A DNA stretch of 64,000 bases from Legionella sp. PC997 (lineage in GTDB: Bacteria; Pseudomonadota; Gammaproteobacteria; Legionellales; Legionellaceae): positions 3,207,501-3,271,500 of the forward strand of contig NZ_CP059576.1 of the NCBI RefSeq assembly GCF_014109825.1. The letters run 5' to 3'. Within the stretch, counting starts at the first letter, position 1; every line of letters starts with the position of its first letter. A program made the position numbers and the translations under genes. Positions 9,555-18,068 of this stretch are shown here, one piece after another. The notes beneath the pieces are model-generated. The model had not been told where the DNA came from. It worked only from the letters and a program-made list of their open reading frames with translations, and did no database searches.

Positions 9555-10163
9555 ATGAACCAACGTTTGGTTTGGAATTTCGAGTTTACTCCCAAAACTG
9601 GCTTGTCTTTGCCCACTTTAGTAGATAAAAAAGACGAGCAGATAAAATGGGAAAAGCGTTTCTTTTGGCCGGATAATAAAATAATTATCTTAAATATTAT
9701 TGATGACTCATTACTCGATTTAGCTCAATACAAGCAAAAACATAGAGAAGATTACTATTATTTGCTACCTGGAACAAATTACAACATTAAGAAACGCAGG
9801 GAACAATTGCTTTACAAGCCTCTACTCAAACAATCAAACCATACAGCAGGTTATGGAGCAAAAATAATTCTTAGCGATTCTTATGATCAACCTCTTCCTC
9901 CAGATTTACAAGAAATAGCACAGCAAGTTGAACAGAAAGGAATTGAGGTTTGTGTCAAAAAAGAAGCACTTATCTATAAATTGCCAACGAAACCCAGCAT
10001 AAAAATTGAACTCGCTCGTGTCGAGGTATGCAACCAAATTTATTTTAGCTTATGTATCGAAGGAAAATCGCTTCATTTGGTAGAGACTATTTCCAAACAC
10101 TTGCTGGATGAACCTGTTTCCTGCGAATATGTAACTTTCCTGAAAAATTTAATGAAATTATGA
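9555..10163 (+). CDS. Uncharacterised protein, possibly CYTH-like
   Basis: 202 residues from the ATG at 9555 (a TTG at 9549 would add two). No signal peptide or membrane segment is visible. The middle part (YYYLLPGTNYNIKKRRE, LLYKPLL, GYGAKIIL) alternates basic residues and beta-strand-like segments in a way that recalls triphosphate-tunnel (CYTH) enzymes. That is only an impression, although ppk (polyphosphate kinase) lies two genes downstream. The stop overlaps the chrA start by 4 bases (ATGA), so the two are translationally coupled. Confidence 0.65.
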   Translation: MNQRLVWNFEFTPKTGLSLPTLVDKKDEQIKWEKRFFWPDNKIIILNIIDDSLLDLAQYKQKHREDYYYLLPGTNYNIKKRREQLLYKPLLKQSNHTAGYGAKIILSDSYDQPLPPDLQEIAQQVEQKGIEVCVKKEALIYKLPTKPSIKIELARVEVCNQIYFSLCIEGKSLHLVETISKHLLDEPVSCEYVTFLKNLMKL

Positions 10164-10693
10164 TAAATACCTTAGTCGCGATCATCCTAAGCTTCGGAAA
10201 AATTGGTCTTATTTCCTTAGGTGGTGGGAATTCAATGTTAAAGCTGTTGGAGTATGAAGCTGTTGATTATCGACATTGGATAGGACAAGAAGAATTTATC
10301 GCCATGGTGGGTTCAAGTTTTATTTTTCCAGGATTGACCGGGGTTAAATTATCGGCCCTTATTGGATATAAAGCTGCCGGAATCACTGGTTTAATCCTTG
10401 CTGTTCTAAGTCTTAATTTACCGGGACTACTGATGGCGATAGCAGGCTATCATTGGCTTACAAGCCATAATGGGCCGGGAATGCGAAAAATAATGATAGG
10501 TGTACAATATGGTGCATTGGCCTTACTTGCAGCTGCCAGTTACTCAGTTGGGCAGGGCGTTGTAGGTATGTATTTTTCAATCCCTATTGTGTTGTGTTGT
10601 TTGGTTTTTTTTCTTGCGTTAACCTTCTGGAACTTATCACCTTTTTATGGGTTTATAGGATTTATAGTGGTATGTTTTTTTCTGGTCCGTTAA
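10160..10693 (+). CDS. Single-domain chromate transporter family protein (ChrA-like)
   Basis: 177 residues with about five membrane helices. The N-terminal helix GKIGLISLGGGNSMLKLLE followed by GQEEFIAMVG and FPGLTGVKLSALIGY matches the CHR domain (FGG...GP-type motif). Many chromate transporters have two CHR domains or two half-size subunits encoded together. Here only one half is seen, coupled to an unrelated gene, so chromate export is not assured. It lies 48 bases before ppk. Confidence 0.8.
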   Translation: MINTLVAIILSFGKIGLISLGGGNSMLKLLEYEAVDYRHWIGQEEFIAMVGSSFIFPGLTGVKLSALIGYKAAGITGLILAVLSLNLPGLLMAIAGYHWLTSHNGPGMRKIMIGVQYGALALLAAASYSVGQGVVGMYFSIPIVLCCLVFFLALTFWNLSPFYGFIGFIVVCFFLVR

Positions 10694-10741
10694 GACCTAA
10701 AATAATAACATAGCCAAGCCTTATTACTTTTTGTAAGAAAA

Positions 10742-12826
10742 ATGGAGTTACACTTGGACACTGTGTTGGACAATCCCGAATACTACATCAATAGAGAATT
10801 CTCAATTATCGCATTTAATCAGCGTGTTCTGATGCTGGCTAATGATGAACGGGTGCCTTTGCTGGAAAGAATGCGTTTTTTAAGTATTTGTAGCAGTAAC
10901 CTTGATGAGTTTTTTGAAATACGTGTAGCAGGCCTTAAAGAAAAAATTGCAATGTCTTCAGGAAAATTAACTATTGATGGTTTACGATCTGATGAAGCAT
11001 TTAGCCAAATCAGTCAAAAAACACATAAACTTATCGATCAGCTTTACTCGATCTTTAATAAACAACTCCTTCCAGCCCTAGCTAAGGAAAATATTTATTT
11101 TCTTGATACCGAACAATGGACTGATGATATTCACTTGTGGGCAAAACACTATTTTAAGCACGAGATTCAACCGGTAATTAGTCCTATTGCGCTCGATCTA
11201 GCACATCCCTTGCCACAACTAATTAACAAAAGCCTAAACTTCATTATTTCTTTAAGTGGTAAAGATGCTTTTGATCGTAACATTAATTATGCAGTGGTAC
11301 ATGCTCCGAGATCACTTCCTCGAGTCATTCATTTGCCTTCGGAGTTATGTGGAGATGCGCATTATTTTGTTCATCTCTCCTCGATTATTACTACCCACGT
11401 TAATAGTTTATTCCCAGGAATGGAAATAAGTGGTTGTTATTCGTTTCGTCTTACTCGAAATAGTGATCTTTTTTTACGAGAAGAAGAAATTGATGATTTG
11501 GCGAAGGCTGTGCAACGAGAAATTTTTTCTCGTCATTATGGTCATGTGGTTCGATTAGAAATTGAAAAAAATTGTCCCGAGAAAATTGTGGATTTTTTAT
11601 TACAAAAATATCATCTTCGCCATGAAGATACTTATTATTGTGATGGGCCCGTTAATATACAACGTCATTTGACTGCAATTAACAGCATTGAAAGACCTGA
11701 CTTGAATTACCCCCCTTTCTCAGCACAATATCCTCAATTTCCTAGATCAGAACGAAATCTATTCAATGTGATCGATGAACAAGACATTCTCCTTCATCAT
11801 CCCTATCAAAGCTTTGAACTCGTTATTGATTTTGTAAGACAGGCAGCAAGCGATCCCAATGTGTTGGCAATAAGCCAAACATTATACCGTACCCGATCAG
11901 AATCTGTAATGGTCGATGCTTTGGTTGATGCAGCTCATTCTGGCAAGGAAGTGACCGCAGTAATCGAATTACGGGCTCGTTTTGATGAGGAATCCAATCT
12001 AAAATTAGCAAACCGATTACATGCCGCGGGAATTCTGGTGCTTTATGGAGTCGTAGGCTATAAAACCCATGCTAAAATGACCCTAGTTGTTCGTCGAGCT
12101 CATGGAAAACTAAAGCGTTACGTCCATTTAAGCACCGGTAACTACCATGAGTACACAGCAAAACGATACACTGACTTAGGTTTATTAACTTGCGAACCAA
12201 CGATTACCTCAGATATTCAAATTATTTTCCAACAGTTAACTGGGCTGGGTAAAGTTGTCAAACTTAAAGCACTAAGCCATTCACCATTTACCTTACAAAA
12301 AACCCTATTGCAATATATTGAACAATGTACTGCAGCTGGATTAAAAAATGAAGACACCGAGATCCTTTTAAAAGTAAATGGATTAGCCGATAAAACGATA
12401 ATTCAGGCCTTATATAAGGCATCACAAGCGGGAGTGAAAATAAATTTGCTTGTGCGGGGAGTCTGTTGTTTAAAACCCGGAATACCCGGTATTTCGGAAA
12501 ATATACGAGTACTTTCCTATATTGGACGCTTCTTGGAACATCATCGAGTATTTTATTTTCGGATTCAAGAAGAAGAACATTACTTTTGTTCAAGCGCTGA
12601 TCTAATGGAAAGAAATTTATACCATCGCATTGAAATTATGTTTCCAATCCTGGATGAGCAATGTAAAAAGCGGATCAAGCAAGAAATTATTAAAAACTAC
12701 CTCAAGGACAACAGCAATACGTGGGAAATGCAAAGTGATGGAAGTTATAAACCAGTAACGCAAGGAACGAGTTGCGCTCAAGAAAAGTTAATTAAGCTGT
12801 ATCGAGAGGAAGGAAGTACGATTTAA
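10742..12826 (+). CDS. ppk: Polyphosphate kinase 1
   Basis: 694 residues (E. coli Ppk 688). The four-domain PPK1 layout is visible: an N-terminal helical domain (NREFSIIAFNQRVL), a head domain, and two PLD-like catalytic domains with GYKTHAKMTLVVRR and YVHLSTGNYHEYTAKRYTD around the autophosphorylated and catalytic histidines. It makes inorganic polyphosphate from ATP, which in bacteria supports stress survival and stationary phase. A G-rich hairpin follows its stop. It is convergent with the LD-carboxypeptidase gene. Confidence 0.95.
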   Translation: MELHLDTVLDNPEYYINREFSIIAFNQRVLMLANDERVPLLERMRFLSICSSNLDEFFEIRVAGLKEKIAMSSGKLTIDGLRSDEAFSQISQKTHKLIDQLYSIFNKQLLPALAKENIYFLDTEQWTDDIHLWAKHYFKHEIQPVISPIALDLAHPLPQLINKSLNFIISLSGKDAFDRNINYAVVHAPRSLPRVIHLPSELCGDAHYFVHLSSIITTHVNSLFPGMEISGCYSFRLTRNSDLFLREEEIDDLAKAVQREIFSRHYGHVVRLEIEKNCPEKIVDFLLQKYHLRHEDTYYCDGPVNIQRHLTAINSIERPDLNYPPFSAQYPQFPRSERNLFNVIDEQDILLHHPYQSFELVIDFVRQAASDPNVLAISQTLYRTRSESVMVDALVDAAHSGKEVTAVIELRARFDEESNLKLANRLHAAGILVLYGVVGYKTHAKMTLVVRRAHGKLKRYVHLSTGNYHEYTAKRYTDLGLLTCEPTITSDIQIIFQQLTGLGKVVKLKALSHSPFTLQKTLLQYIEQCTAAGLKNEDTEILLKVNGLADKTIIQALYKASQAGVKINLLVRGVCCLKPGIPGISENIRVLSYIGRFLEHHRVFYFRIQEEEHYFCSSADLMERNLYHRIEIMFPILDEQCKKRIKQEIIKNYLKDNSNTWEMQSDGSYKPVTQGTSCAQEKLIKLYREEGSTI

Positions 12827-12831
12827 AAAAC

Positions 12832-12862
12832 GGGGGCAGCAAGTACTGCTTTTGCTGCTCCC
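12832..12862 (-). terminator. Terminator between ppk and the LD-carboxypeptidase gene
   Basis: An inverted repeat GGGGGCAGCAA/TTGCTGCTCCC with a loop of about 9 bases. Read on the minus strand it is followed by CGTTTTTTAAA, a good U-tract, so it terminates the gene ending at 12866. On the plus strand it lacks a T-run but may also slow ppk transcripts. Confidence 0.75.
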
Positions 12863-12865
12863 AAG

Positions 12866-13765
12866 TTAGCGAAAGCACGTTAATTGGCTATGTTCGCCAA
12901 GTTGCAAATGTGCTTCTGTTCCCAGAGGGATAGGAAAATTGATTGTACCATGTCCTATCCCTGCAATTCTTAGTACTGGAATAGCACTACGTTCAGCAAA
13001 ACGTTGTAAGACGGGTTCAATTAAAGAAGAACCATTTGGTTCATCCCCATTGAGAAAATCGCCCAATAGAATTGCTGCCGCATTTGTAAAGATATCTGCT
13101 TGTTTTAAATGCTCCAGCATTCGATCCACACGATATCCTCGTTCACCTACTTCTTCCAGCAAAATAATTTTATCTCGACCATCCATTTGCCAACATGTGC
13201 CAATACCAGATTGAATGATTGCTAAATTGCCCCCAGTAACCGGAGACTTAATAGTCTTCTCTTTTTGTGCAGCCTTGTTCAATGGAATAAGCCCCGTGAA
13301 CTTAGCCGGAGTCTCCCCCAATAAAATAGACTTCACGGCTGCAATTGAGTCTTTGGAAAATTTATCAGGCGCAGCAGCCCCATGAATTGTGGGCCAACCC
13401 CAATGTTGTTGCAAATAAAGATGCAGACAGGTGATGTCACTGATGCCAATGAATAGTTTAACCGATTCAGGAGGTTCAAGTTCTGCTAATCGGGGAATTA
13501 AACGCGTCGAACCGTAACCACCACGCACACAAATTACTGCTTTTGTTTCGGGATTGTGTAAGGCGTTTTTCAAATGTTTAAATCGCATCTCATCTGTATT
13601 AGCACATAAGAAATCCTGAGCAAAAATGTCATGTTGCACGATACATTTCAACTCCCAAGACTCTAATAATTCTTTTAACTCGAGCAATTGACTGTCCGTA
13701 CTTCGAGATGAAGGTGCAATAATTTCAATCGCATCTCCGGGATTTAATACAGGTAATTTTTTCAT
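12866..13765 (-). CDS. ldcA: Muramoyltetrapeptide carboxypeptidase (LD-carboxypeptidase, S66 family)
   Basis: 299 residues of the S66 family. The N-terminal domain has GDAIEIIAPSS and ICVRGGYGSTRLIP, the conserved loop carrying the nucleophilic serine (Ser86 here). The C-terminal domain has LLEEVGERGYRVDRML (catalytic glutamate region) and GIGHGTINFPIPLGT with the catalytic histidine. LdcA removes the terminal D-Ala from murein tetrapeptides in the cytoplasm during peptidoglycan recycling, and so complements amgK-murU at the left of the window. It has no signal peptide, as expected. Confidence 0.9.
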   Translation of the reverse strand: MKKLPVLNPGDAIEIIAPSSRSTDSQLLELKELLESWELKCIVQHDIFAQDFLCANTDEMRFKHLKNALHNPETKAVICVRGGYGSTRLIPRLAELEPPESVKLFIGISDITCLHLYLQQHWGWPTIHGAAAPDKFSKDSIAAVKSILLGETPAKFTGLIPLNKAAQKEKTIKSPVTGGNLAIIQSGIGTCWQMDGRDKIILLEEVGERGYRVDRMLEHLKQADIFTNAAAILLGDFLNGDEPNGSSLIEPVLQRFAERSAIPVLRIAGIGHGTINFPIPLGTEAHLQLGEHSQLTCFR

Positions 13766-13855
13766 TCTTTATCTCTTAAAACTTTTGCATGGGGATCACC
13801 CGTTAGCTTATTGAAATTTTGTTTGAAAAAGCAAAGTATTAGGCTCCAGTATACC

Positions 13856-14839
13856 CTAAATTAATAGAGTTTTACTTAATTTTCCGGGCTCTTCGCAAAC
13901 CAAACGCGGTAAAAGGTATCCTGGCAAAAGATTTTGTAATTGCTGATAAATAGCTTGTACTTTCTCAAACGGCAAATCAAAGTGAGCAGCTCCTTTTACT
14001 TTATCCAATCGGTGTAAATAATAAGGTAAAACTCCATATTCAAATAAAGTTTGACTTAAATTAGCCAAAATATGAGCCTCATCATTTATTCCTGCGAGTA
14101 AAACAGTTTGATTCAAAAGATGACATCCTATTTGTTGTAACTCACGAAGGACTCGACCTACCGAATCATCCAGTTCCTGAGCATGGTTACAATGCAACAC
14201 AATTACCTTCTTGAATCGCGTTGTTTGTAATAGTGCAAGTAAGCTCTGCTCCATCCGTTCGGGAAATACTACAGGAATCCGTGTATGAATGCGTAAGGTA
14301 TGTAAATGAGGAATTTCTTCCAATTGTTTTATTAACTCGGCCAGTACCAAATCAGAGGCCAACAAGGGATCACCGCCACTTAAAATTACCTCGGTAATAC
14401 TTGCATCTTGGGCTATATAGTCACAAATGGCTTTAAATCCATTGCGTCCAGGATTATTGTCTTGATAGGGAAAATGTCTGCGAAAGCAATAACGGCAATT
14501 CACTGCGCAGACCCCGGTCAAAGTTAACAACACTCGACCGTAATATTTATGCATTAATCCTCGAATTGGATTACTACTGCGCTCCTCTAAAGGATCGTCA
14601 CTGTATTCTTCATTACTTTGTAATTCATCTTCAGTCGCTAAAACTTGGAGCAATAAAGGATCACGAGGATTACCTTTTTGCATACGTTTAGCAAATCCTA
14701 AAGGAACACGACTAGAAAATTGCTTTTCAGCGTGCACGTTTCCAGTAGATAAAGGCAGCTCCAGAAAATTTAATAATTCAGTGACTGAAGCAAAACCTTG
14801 TGCCAAATTTTTTTGCCAACTTAAAGAGGAATCTCGCAT
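13856..14839 (-). CDS. epmB: EF-P (R)-beta-lysylation protein EpmB (lysine 2,3-aminomutase family)
   Basis: 327-residue radical-SAM protein. The 4Fe-4S ligands are Cys111, Cys115 and Cys118 in GVCAVNCRYCFRRHFPY, and the PLP-lysine region YYLHRLDKVKGAAHF lies near the C-terminus. EpmB converts (S)-alpha-lysine to (R)-beta-lysine, which EpmA attaches to Lys34 of EF-P. It is divergent from efp with a 71-base spacer, a classic arrangement. No epmA is seen in this window. Confidence 0.93.
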   Translation of the reverse strand: MRDSSLSWQKNLAQGFASVTELLNFLELPLSTGNVHAEKQFSSRVPLGFAKRMQKGNPRDPLLLQVLATEDELQSNEEYSDDPLEERSSNPIRGLMHKYYGRVLLTLTGVCAVNCRYCFRRHFPYQDNNPGRNGFKAICDYIAQDASITEVILSGGDPLLASDLVLAELIKQLEEIPHLHTLRIHTRIPVVFPERMEQSLLALLQTTRFKKVIVLHCNHAQELDDSVGRVLRELQQIGCHLLNQTVLLAGINDEAHILANLSQTLFEYGVLPYYLHRLDKVKGAAHFDLPFEKVQAIYQQLQNLLPGYLLPRLVCEEPGKLSKTLLI

Positions 14840-14910
14840 TAATTACACAGACTTGATAAACTGTGCGAACTTTAACTAAAACGAAGCAAAATCTCAACTG
14901 TGGAGCACTA

Positions 14911-15480
14911 ATGGCAATTTATAGCACCAATGAATTTAAAAATGGCTTGAAAGTAATGGTTGATGACGCCCCATGTACCATTCTCGACTGTGAATTTGTA
15001 AAACCAGGAAAAGGACAAGCTTTTACCCGCATTAAAATTCGTAACTTGAAAACAGGTCGAGTTGTAGAGCGCACATTTAAATCAAATGAATCATTACCTT
15101 CTGCTGACGTTGCCGATGTAGAAATGCAATATCTTTATAACGATGGTGAACAATGGCATTTCATGGTTCCTGATAATTTTGAACAATATGCTTTAAGTAA
15201 AGAAGTACTTGCTGATGCGGCACAATGGTTAAAAGAACAAGATATTTGTATCGTAACCCTTTGGAATAATGAACCCATACAAGTGACACCGCCTAATTTT
15301 GTAATTTTAGAAATTACCGAGACAGATCCTGGATTAAAAGGCGATACCTCTGGAGGTGGTGGAAAGCCCGCCATTTTAGAAACCGGAGCGGTAGTGCGCG
15401 TTCCCTTATTTGTACAAACTGGAGAGTTAATTAAAGTAGATACTCGCAAAGGTGAGTACGTTTCTCGCGCCAAAGAATAA
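14911..15480 (+). CDS. efp: Translation elongation factor P
   Basis: 189 residues starting [12 protein letters not shown]. This ATG at 14911 is preceded by TGGAG and matches the standard EF-P N-terminus; an in-frame extension from 14863 is not supported. Lys34 in [12 protein letters not shown] is the residue that receives beta-lysine, in agreement with the adjacent epmB. Three OB/KOW-type beta-barrel domains fit the length. EF-P relieves ribosome stalling at polyproline stretches. Confidence 0.96.
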   Translation: MAIYSTNEFKNGLKVMVDDAPCTILDCEFVKPGKGQAFTRIKIRNLKTGRVVERTFKSNESLPSADVADVEMQYLYNDGEQWHFMVPDNFEQYALSKEVLADAAQWLKEQDICIVTLWNNEPIQVTPPNFVILEITETDPGLKGDTSGGGGKPAILETGAVVRVPLFVQTGELIKVDTRKGEYVSRAKE

Positions 15481-15540
15481 TAAAAATGCACGCCGAAAAT
15501 TCCAATTTCATTTATTAATTAAAGATTGTTGGAAATTCTT

Positions 15541-15568
15541 AGATCCTCGCACTTAACTACGAGGATCT
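15541..15568. terminator. Hairpin between efp and the 15593 lipoprotein gene
   Basis: A perfect 9-bp inverted repeat AGATCCTCG/CGAGGATCT with a 10-base loop, in the convergent intergenic region. There is no U-run on either side, so termination is plausible but not proven. Confidence 0.45.
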
Positions 15569-15592
15569 ATCTCAACCAGATAAAATCATTAA

Positions 15593-15862
15593 TTAATAAA
15601 CCTGATAGCTATTGTACATACCCCAATACCCCACATCACCTAAATCGTTATACCCATAATAATATGCATCGCTATCATTATAATAATCTATATCCCAATA
15701 TGGGCTCGTATGATAACCGGCCGAATAAGTGTAAGCTGGAGTCGTGTAAGCTGGGGTATAATAAGTTTTAGTATAAGATGGAGTATAAACACGCTGCGTA
15801 ACACACCCTGTGACTAAAAATGTCATTCCTGATACCATTAACGCAAGTATTAATTTATTCAT
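15593..15862 (-). CDS. Small tyrosine-rich lipoprotein
   Basis: 89 residues. A type II signal peptide (MNKLILALMVSGMTFLVTGC) has a VTGC lipobox with the acylated Cys at position 20. The mature part is unusually rich in Tyr, with short repeats (YTPSYTKTYYTPAYTTPAYTY) and a C-terminal Tyr/Asp/Gly stretch. A strong ribosome site GAGGAAGA precedes the ATG. The function is unknown; a surface or envelope-anchored polypeptide is the reasonable inference. Confidence 0.8.
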   Translation of the reverse strand: MNKLILALMVSGMTFLVTGCVTQRVYTPSYTKTYYTPAYTTPAYTYSAGYHTSPYWDIDYYNDSDAYYYGYNDLGDVGYWGMYNSYQVY

Positions 15863-15974
15863 GATCTCTTCCTCAATAGTGAACCCTAAGAGACATAACT
15901 AAAAATTTACCAAGGGTTCCAATCATGCCATCGATACCAATAGGCAATAATTGGTTGCTTTGGGTAAATTATTG

Positions 15975-16097
15975 TTAACTGCAGCATCTGTCCTTCAGTG
16001 CTGGATTCTCAAGCACAGAGGGTAGAGCCGCAAAAGCAAGCAGAGCAGTTAAGAAAAGGGGGGTACTTAAGACTACGGAAATCATTAGTATTTTCAT
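15975..16097 (-). CDS. 40-residue hydrophobic peptide
   Basis: A short reading frame not obvious from length alone. It begins MKILMISVVLSTPLFLTALL and continues with a second hydrophobic segment, ending KDRCCS. AGGAGG lies 7 bases before the ATG, and a near-consensus sigma70 promoter (16142-16170) lies about 40 bases further upstream. The sequence looks like a single membrane helix or a secreted peptide. The function is unknown; toxin-like or membrane regulatory peptides have this size. A strong promoter plus strong ribosome site makes a real gene likely. Confidence 0.6.
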   Translation of the reverse strand: MKILMISVVLSTPLFLTALLAFAALPSVLENPALKDRCCS

Positions 16098-16141
16098 AAT
16101 AGCCTCCTGGCCTTTATTGCAACTCTAATTTCTGTAGATTA

Positions 16142-16170
16142 AGTATACGATATGTATATAGTTTAATCAA
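16142..16170 (-). promoter_or_regulatory. Near-consensus sigma70 promoter of the 40-residue peptide
   Basis: On the minus strand: -35 TTGATT (16165-16170), a 17-base spacer, and -10 TATACT (16142-16147). The predicted start is about 16135, which gives a leader of about 38 bases carrying AGGAGG before the ATG at 16097. Confidence 0.6.
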
Positions 16171-16211
16171 AATGATTATTTTTAAATAATTTGCGGGGGG
16201 GGTTAGTGCTC

Positions 16212-16239
16212 AAAAAATACAGGCGACGACTTCCTGTAT
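16212..16239 (-). terminator. Intrinsic terminator
   Basis: A 7-bp stem (ATACAGG/CCTGTAT) with a 9-base loop and six T on the minus strand. It would end either the candidate small RNA or the SDR transcript. Confidence 0.65.
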
Positions 16240-16340
16240 ACTGAGCCTCTTACGTGGTTCACTATGGAGGTTTATGGAACGCTTTAGGCTTCCTACTGGG
16301 TACATAGGCTTGCACACCACGCTCCAACACAACCCCCTAA
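16212..16340 (-). ncRNA. Candidate structured small RNA with intrinsic terminator
   Basis: The ~200 bases between the SDR gene and the 40-residue peptide hold dense secondary structure and no open frame. On the minus strand the stem CGTGGT/ACCACG (16316-16321 with 16053+200 offset, i.e. 16253-16258) encloses smaller hairpins. The 3' end is a terminator, ATACAGG-(9-base loop)-CCTGTAT followed by T6 (16212-16239). The 5' end is unknown; the RNA may be a free sRNA or a processed SDR 3' untranslated region. It does not match 4.5S, 6S, tmRNA or RNase P signatures that I know. Confidence 0.45.
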
Positions 16341-16344
16341 TCTG

Positions 16345-16373
16345 GCACTATTAAATGGTTCAGCCAGGATTAG
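16345..16373. repeat. Inverted repeat downstream of the SDR gene
   Basis: The arms AATCTGGC and GCCAGGATT (one-base bulge) flank a short A/T-rich loop. It may be a further hairpin of the neighbouring structured RNA. Confidence 0.4.
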
Positions 16374-16441
16374 CCATCACCTATATATATAAATAATAGA
16401 CCATTGAAGGTGGAGCCCGAGCAATTTTGCGCAAACTTTAC

Positions 16442-17215
16442 TTATTTCTTATCTCTCGCTAAATGATTAGCTGATGCTTGTACTGTGGGCATAATCGTCA
16501 TTTCTTCGATATCTACATGTTTTGGGCGAGTTATACAATAAACTATCGCATCTGCTATATCATCTGCTAATAAAGGCTGAAAATCTTGATAAAACTCTTT
16601 TGCCTTTTGTTTATCATTCCATCGGACCTCACTAAACTCAGTTTCAACCGCACCCGGTGCAATTTCAGTAACTCGAACAGGTTTACCTAACATATCCAAT
16701 CTCATTGATTTTGAAAGAGCATGGACCGCATGTTTCGTTGCACAATAAACATTGCCATTGGGATAACATTCGTGACCTGCCACAGAACTGATATTGACTA
16801 CATGACCACGACCTCGCTCCAACATACCTGGTATCAAAGTACGACTGACATAGAGTAATCCTTTGATATTTGTATCAATCATGATATCCCAATGTTCTTC
16901 AATTCCCTTTTGCAAAGGCAAACTATCTAAAGCCAATCCCGCATTGTTAATTAATACATCCACGGATTGCCATTGGCCAGGTAAGGAACCTAGTTGCTTT
17001 TTAACTTGTTCAGGATCACATACATCTAAAGGTAAAACGTAATGCTCCTCTCCATAAAGTTGAGTCAACTCTTTGGCTAAGGCTTCAAGTCGTTCGACTC
17101 GGCGAGCACACAGTATTAATCGAGCTCCTTGCTGTGCGCACAAACGAGCACAAGCCTGACCAATTCCACTGGAAGCTCCTGTCACTAAAATAATTTTATT
17201 GGTTAAATTGTTCAT
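16442..17215 (-). CDS. Short-chain dehydrogenase/reductase (YdfG-like)
   Basis: 257 residues from the ATG at 17215, which has GAGG six bases upstream; an in-frame ATG at 17227 would add four residues. Classical SDR signatures are present: VTGASSGIGQACA (nucleotide binding), DVLINNAGLA, the catalytic Ser in NISSVAG and YCATKHA (YxxxK). DVCDPEQ and ARRVERL suggest NADP use. The sequence most resembles YdfG-type 3-hydroxy acid/serine dehydrogenases, but the substrate cannot be fixed from sequence. Confidence 0.88.
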   Translation of the reverse strand: MNNLTNKIILVTGASSGIGQACARLCAQQGARLILCARRVERLEALAKELTQLYGEEHYVLPLDVCDPEQVKKQLGSLPGQWQSVDVLINNAGLALDSLPLQKGIEEHWDIMIDTNIKGLLYVSRTLIPGMLERGRGHVVNISSVAGHECYPNGNVYCATKHAVHALSKSMRLDMLGKPVRVTEIAPGAVETEFSEVRWNDKQKAKEFYQDFQPLLADDIADAIVYCITRPKHVDIEEMTIMPTVQASANHLARDKK

Positions 17216-17268
17216 CTCATGCCTCATCGCTACATGGTTAATGCGAGGAGGATAAGTTTGAGTGATAC

Positions 17269-17901
17269 TTAGCTTTTTTGCAATAATTGCATCACTTCAT
17301 CGTCGGTTGTTTGTGAAAAATCACTGTACCACAAGCCTACAGCATAAAAATTAACCGGGCGCATGGGACAAATAATTTCGTCAACTAGAGGAGCGATTTC
17401 ATCACAGGTCGAGCGGGCGGCCACCGGAACTGAGACTATAATTTTAGCTGGATTTTTCTGTTTTAATGCAGCAATTGCCGCTCGCATAGTATAACCTGTC
17501 GCGATACCGTCATCTACCAGGATTACTGTTTTTCCTTCTAAGTTAGGGAATGGTTTTTTTCCTCGATAAACCAACTCACGCCGTAATAATTCGTCTTGTT
17601 CCGATTTTTGAATTGTATTAATCGCCTCTTTCGATATGAGCATGGCATTGACTATCTCATCGTTCAAAACAGTTATTCCGCCCGACGCAATGGCTCCCAT
17701 AGCTAATTCTGCATGTCCAGGAACGCCAAGCTTACGAACAATGAAAATATCAAATGGAAGCGAAAGTTTATTCGCAATTTCATAGGCAACAGGGACACCC
17801 CCTCGTGGTAACGCCAATATGAGTACATCTGTTCGTTTCGCGTACTTCTTTAGTAAATCAGCTAGAACGCGCCCTGCATGAAAGCGATCCTGATAATTCA
17901 T
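17269..17901 (-). CDS. Phosphoribosyltransferase family protein
   Basis: 210 residues from the ATG at 17901 (AGGG six bases upstream); an upstream in-frame ATG at 17928 is also possible. The N-terminal region DVLILALPRGGVPVAYEIA and the PRPP-binding loop VILVDDGIATGYTMRAA define the type I phosphoribosyltransferase fold. KLGVPGHAELAMGAIASGG and ICPMRPVNFYAVGLWY are typical of the stand-alone PRTase family often found beside dienelactone hydrolases or stress genes. The substrate is unknown. It lies 54 bases upstream of the SDR gene on the same strand and may share its transcript. Confidence 0.85.
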   Translation of the reverse strand: MNYQDRFHAGRVLADLLKKYAKRTDVLILALPRGGVPVAYEIANKLSLPFDIFIVRKLGVPGHAELAMGAIASGGITVLNDEIVNAMLISKEAINTIQKSEQDELLRRELVYRGKKPFPNLEGKTVILVDDGIATGYTMRAAIAALKQKNPAKIIVSVPVAARSTCDEIAPLVDEIICPMRPVNFYAVGLWYSDFSQTTDDEVMQLLQKS

Positions 17902-18068
17902 TGCCCTAATCTCCAAACGTTCCATCAATTTGAAGTCTAGCCCATACTTCGTAATGTAACAAAGTAGATTAGGGGCCTCATTTCAACTAAAACTTCTATT
18001 GGTTATCGAAAGTGTATTTAGTGCATTGTGCTATATTTTAACAATCAGCTGTTTTCAAGGAGGAAGCG

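Noticed and set aside
15526..15771. 81-codon plus-strand frame over the lipoprotein gene
   Set aside because: Complement of a repetitive Tyr/Asn-coding sequence; the minus-strand frame has a lipobox and a GAGGAAGA ribosome site.
16195..16340. 4.5S (SRP) RNA
   Set aside because: The closing GGGGG/CCCCC is similar, but the conserved GUCAGGxCCGGAAGGAAGCAGC domain is absent on both strands.
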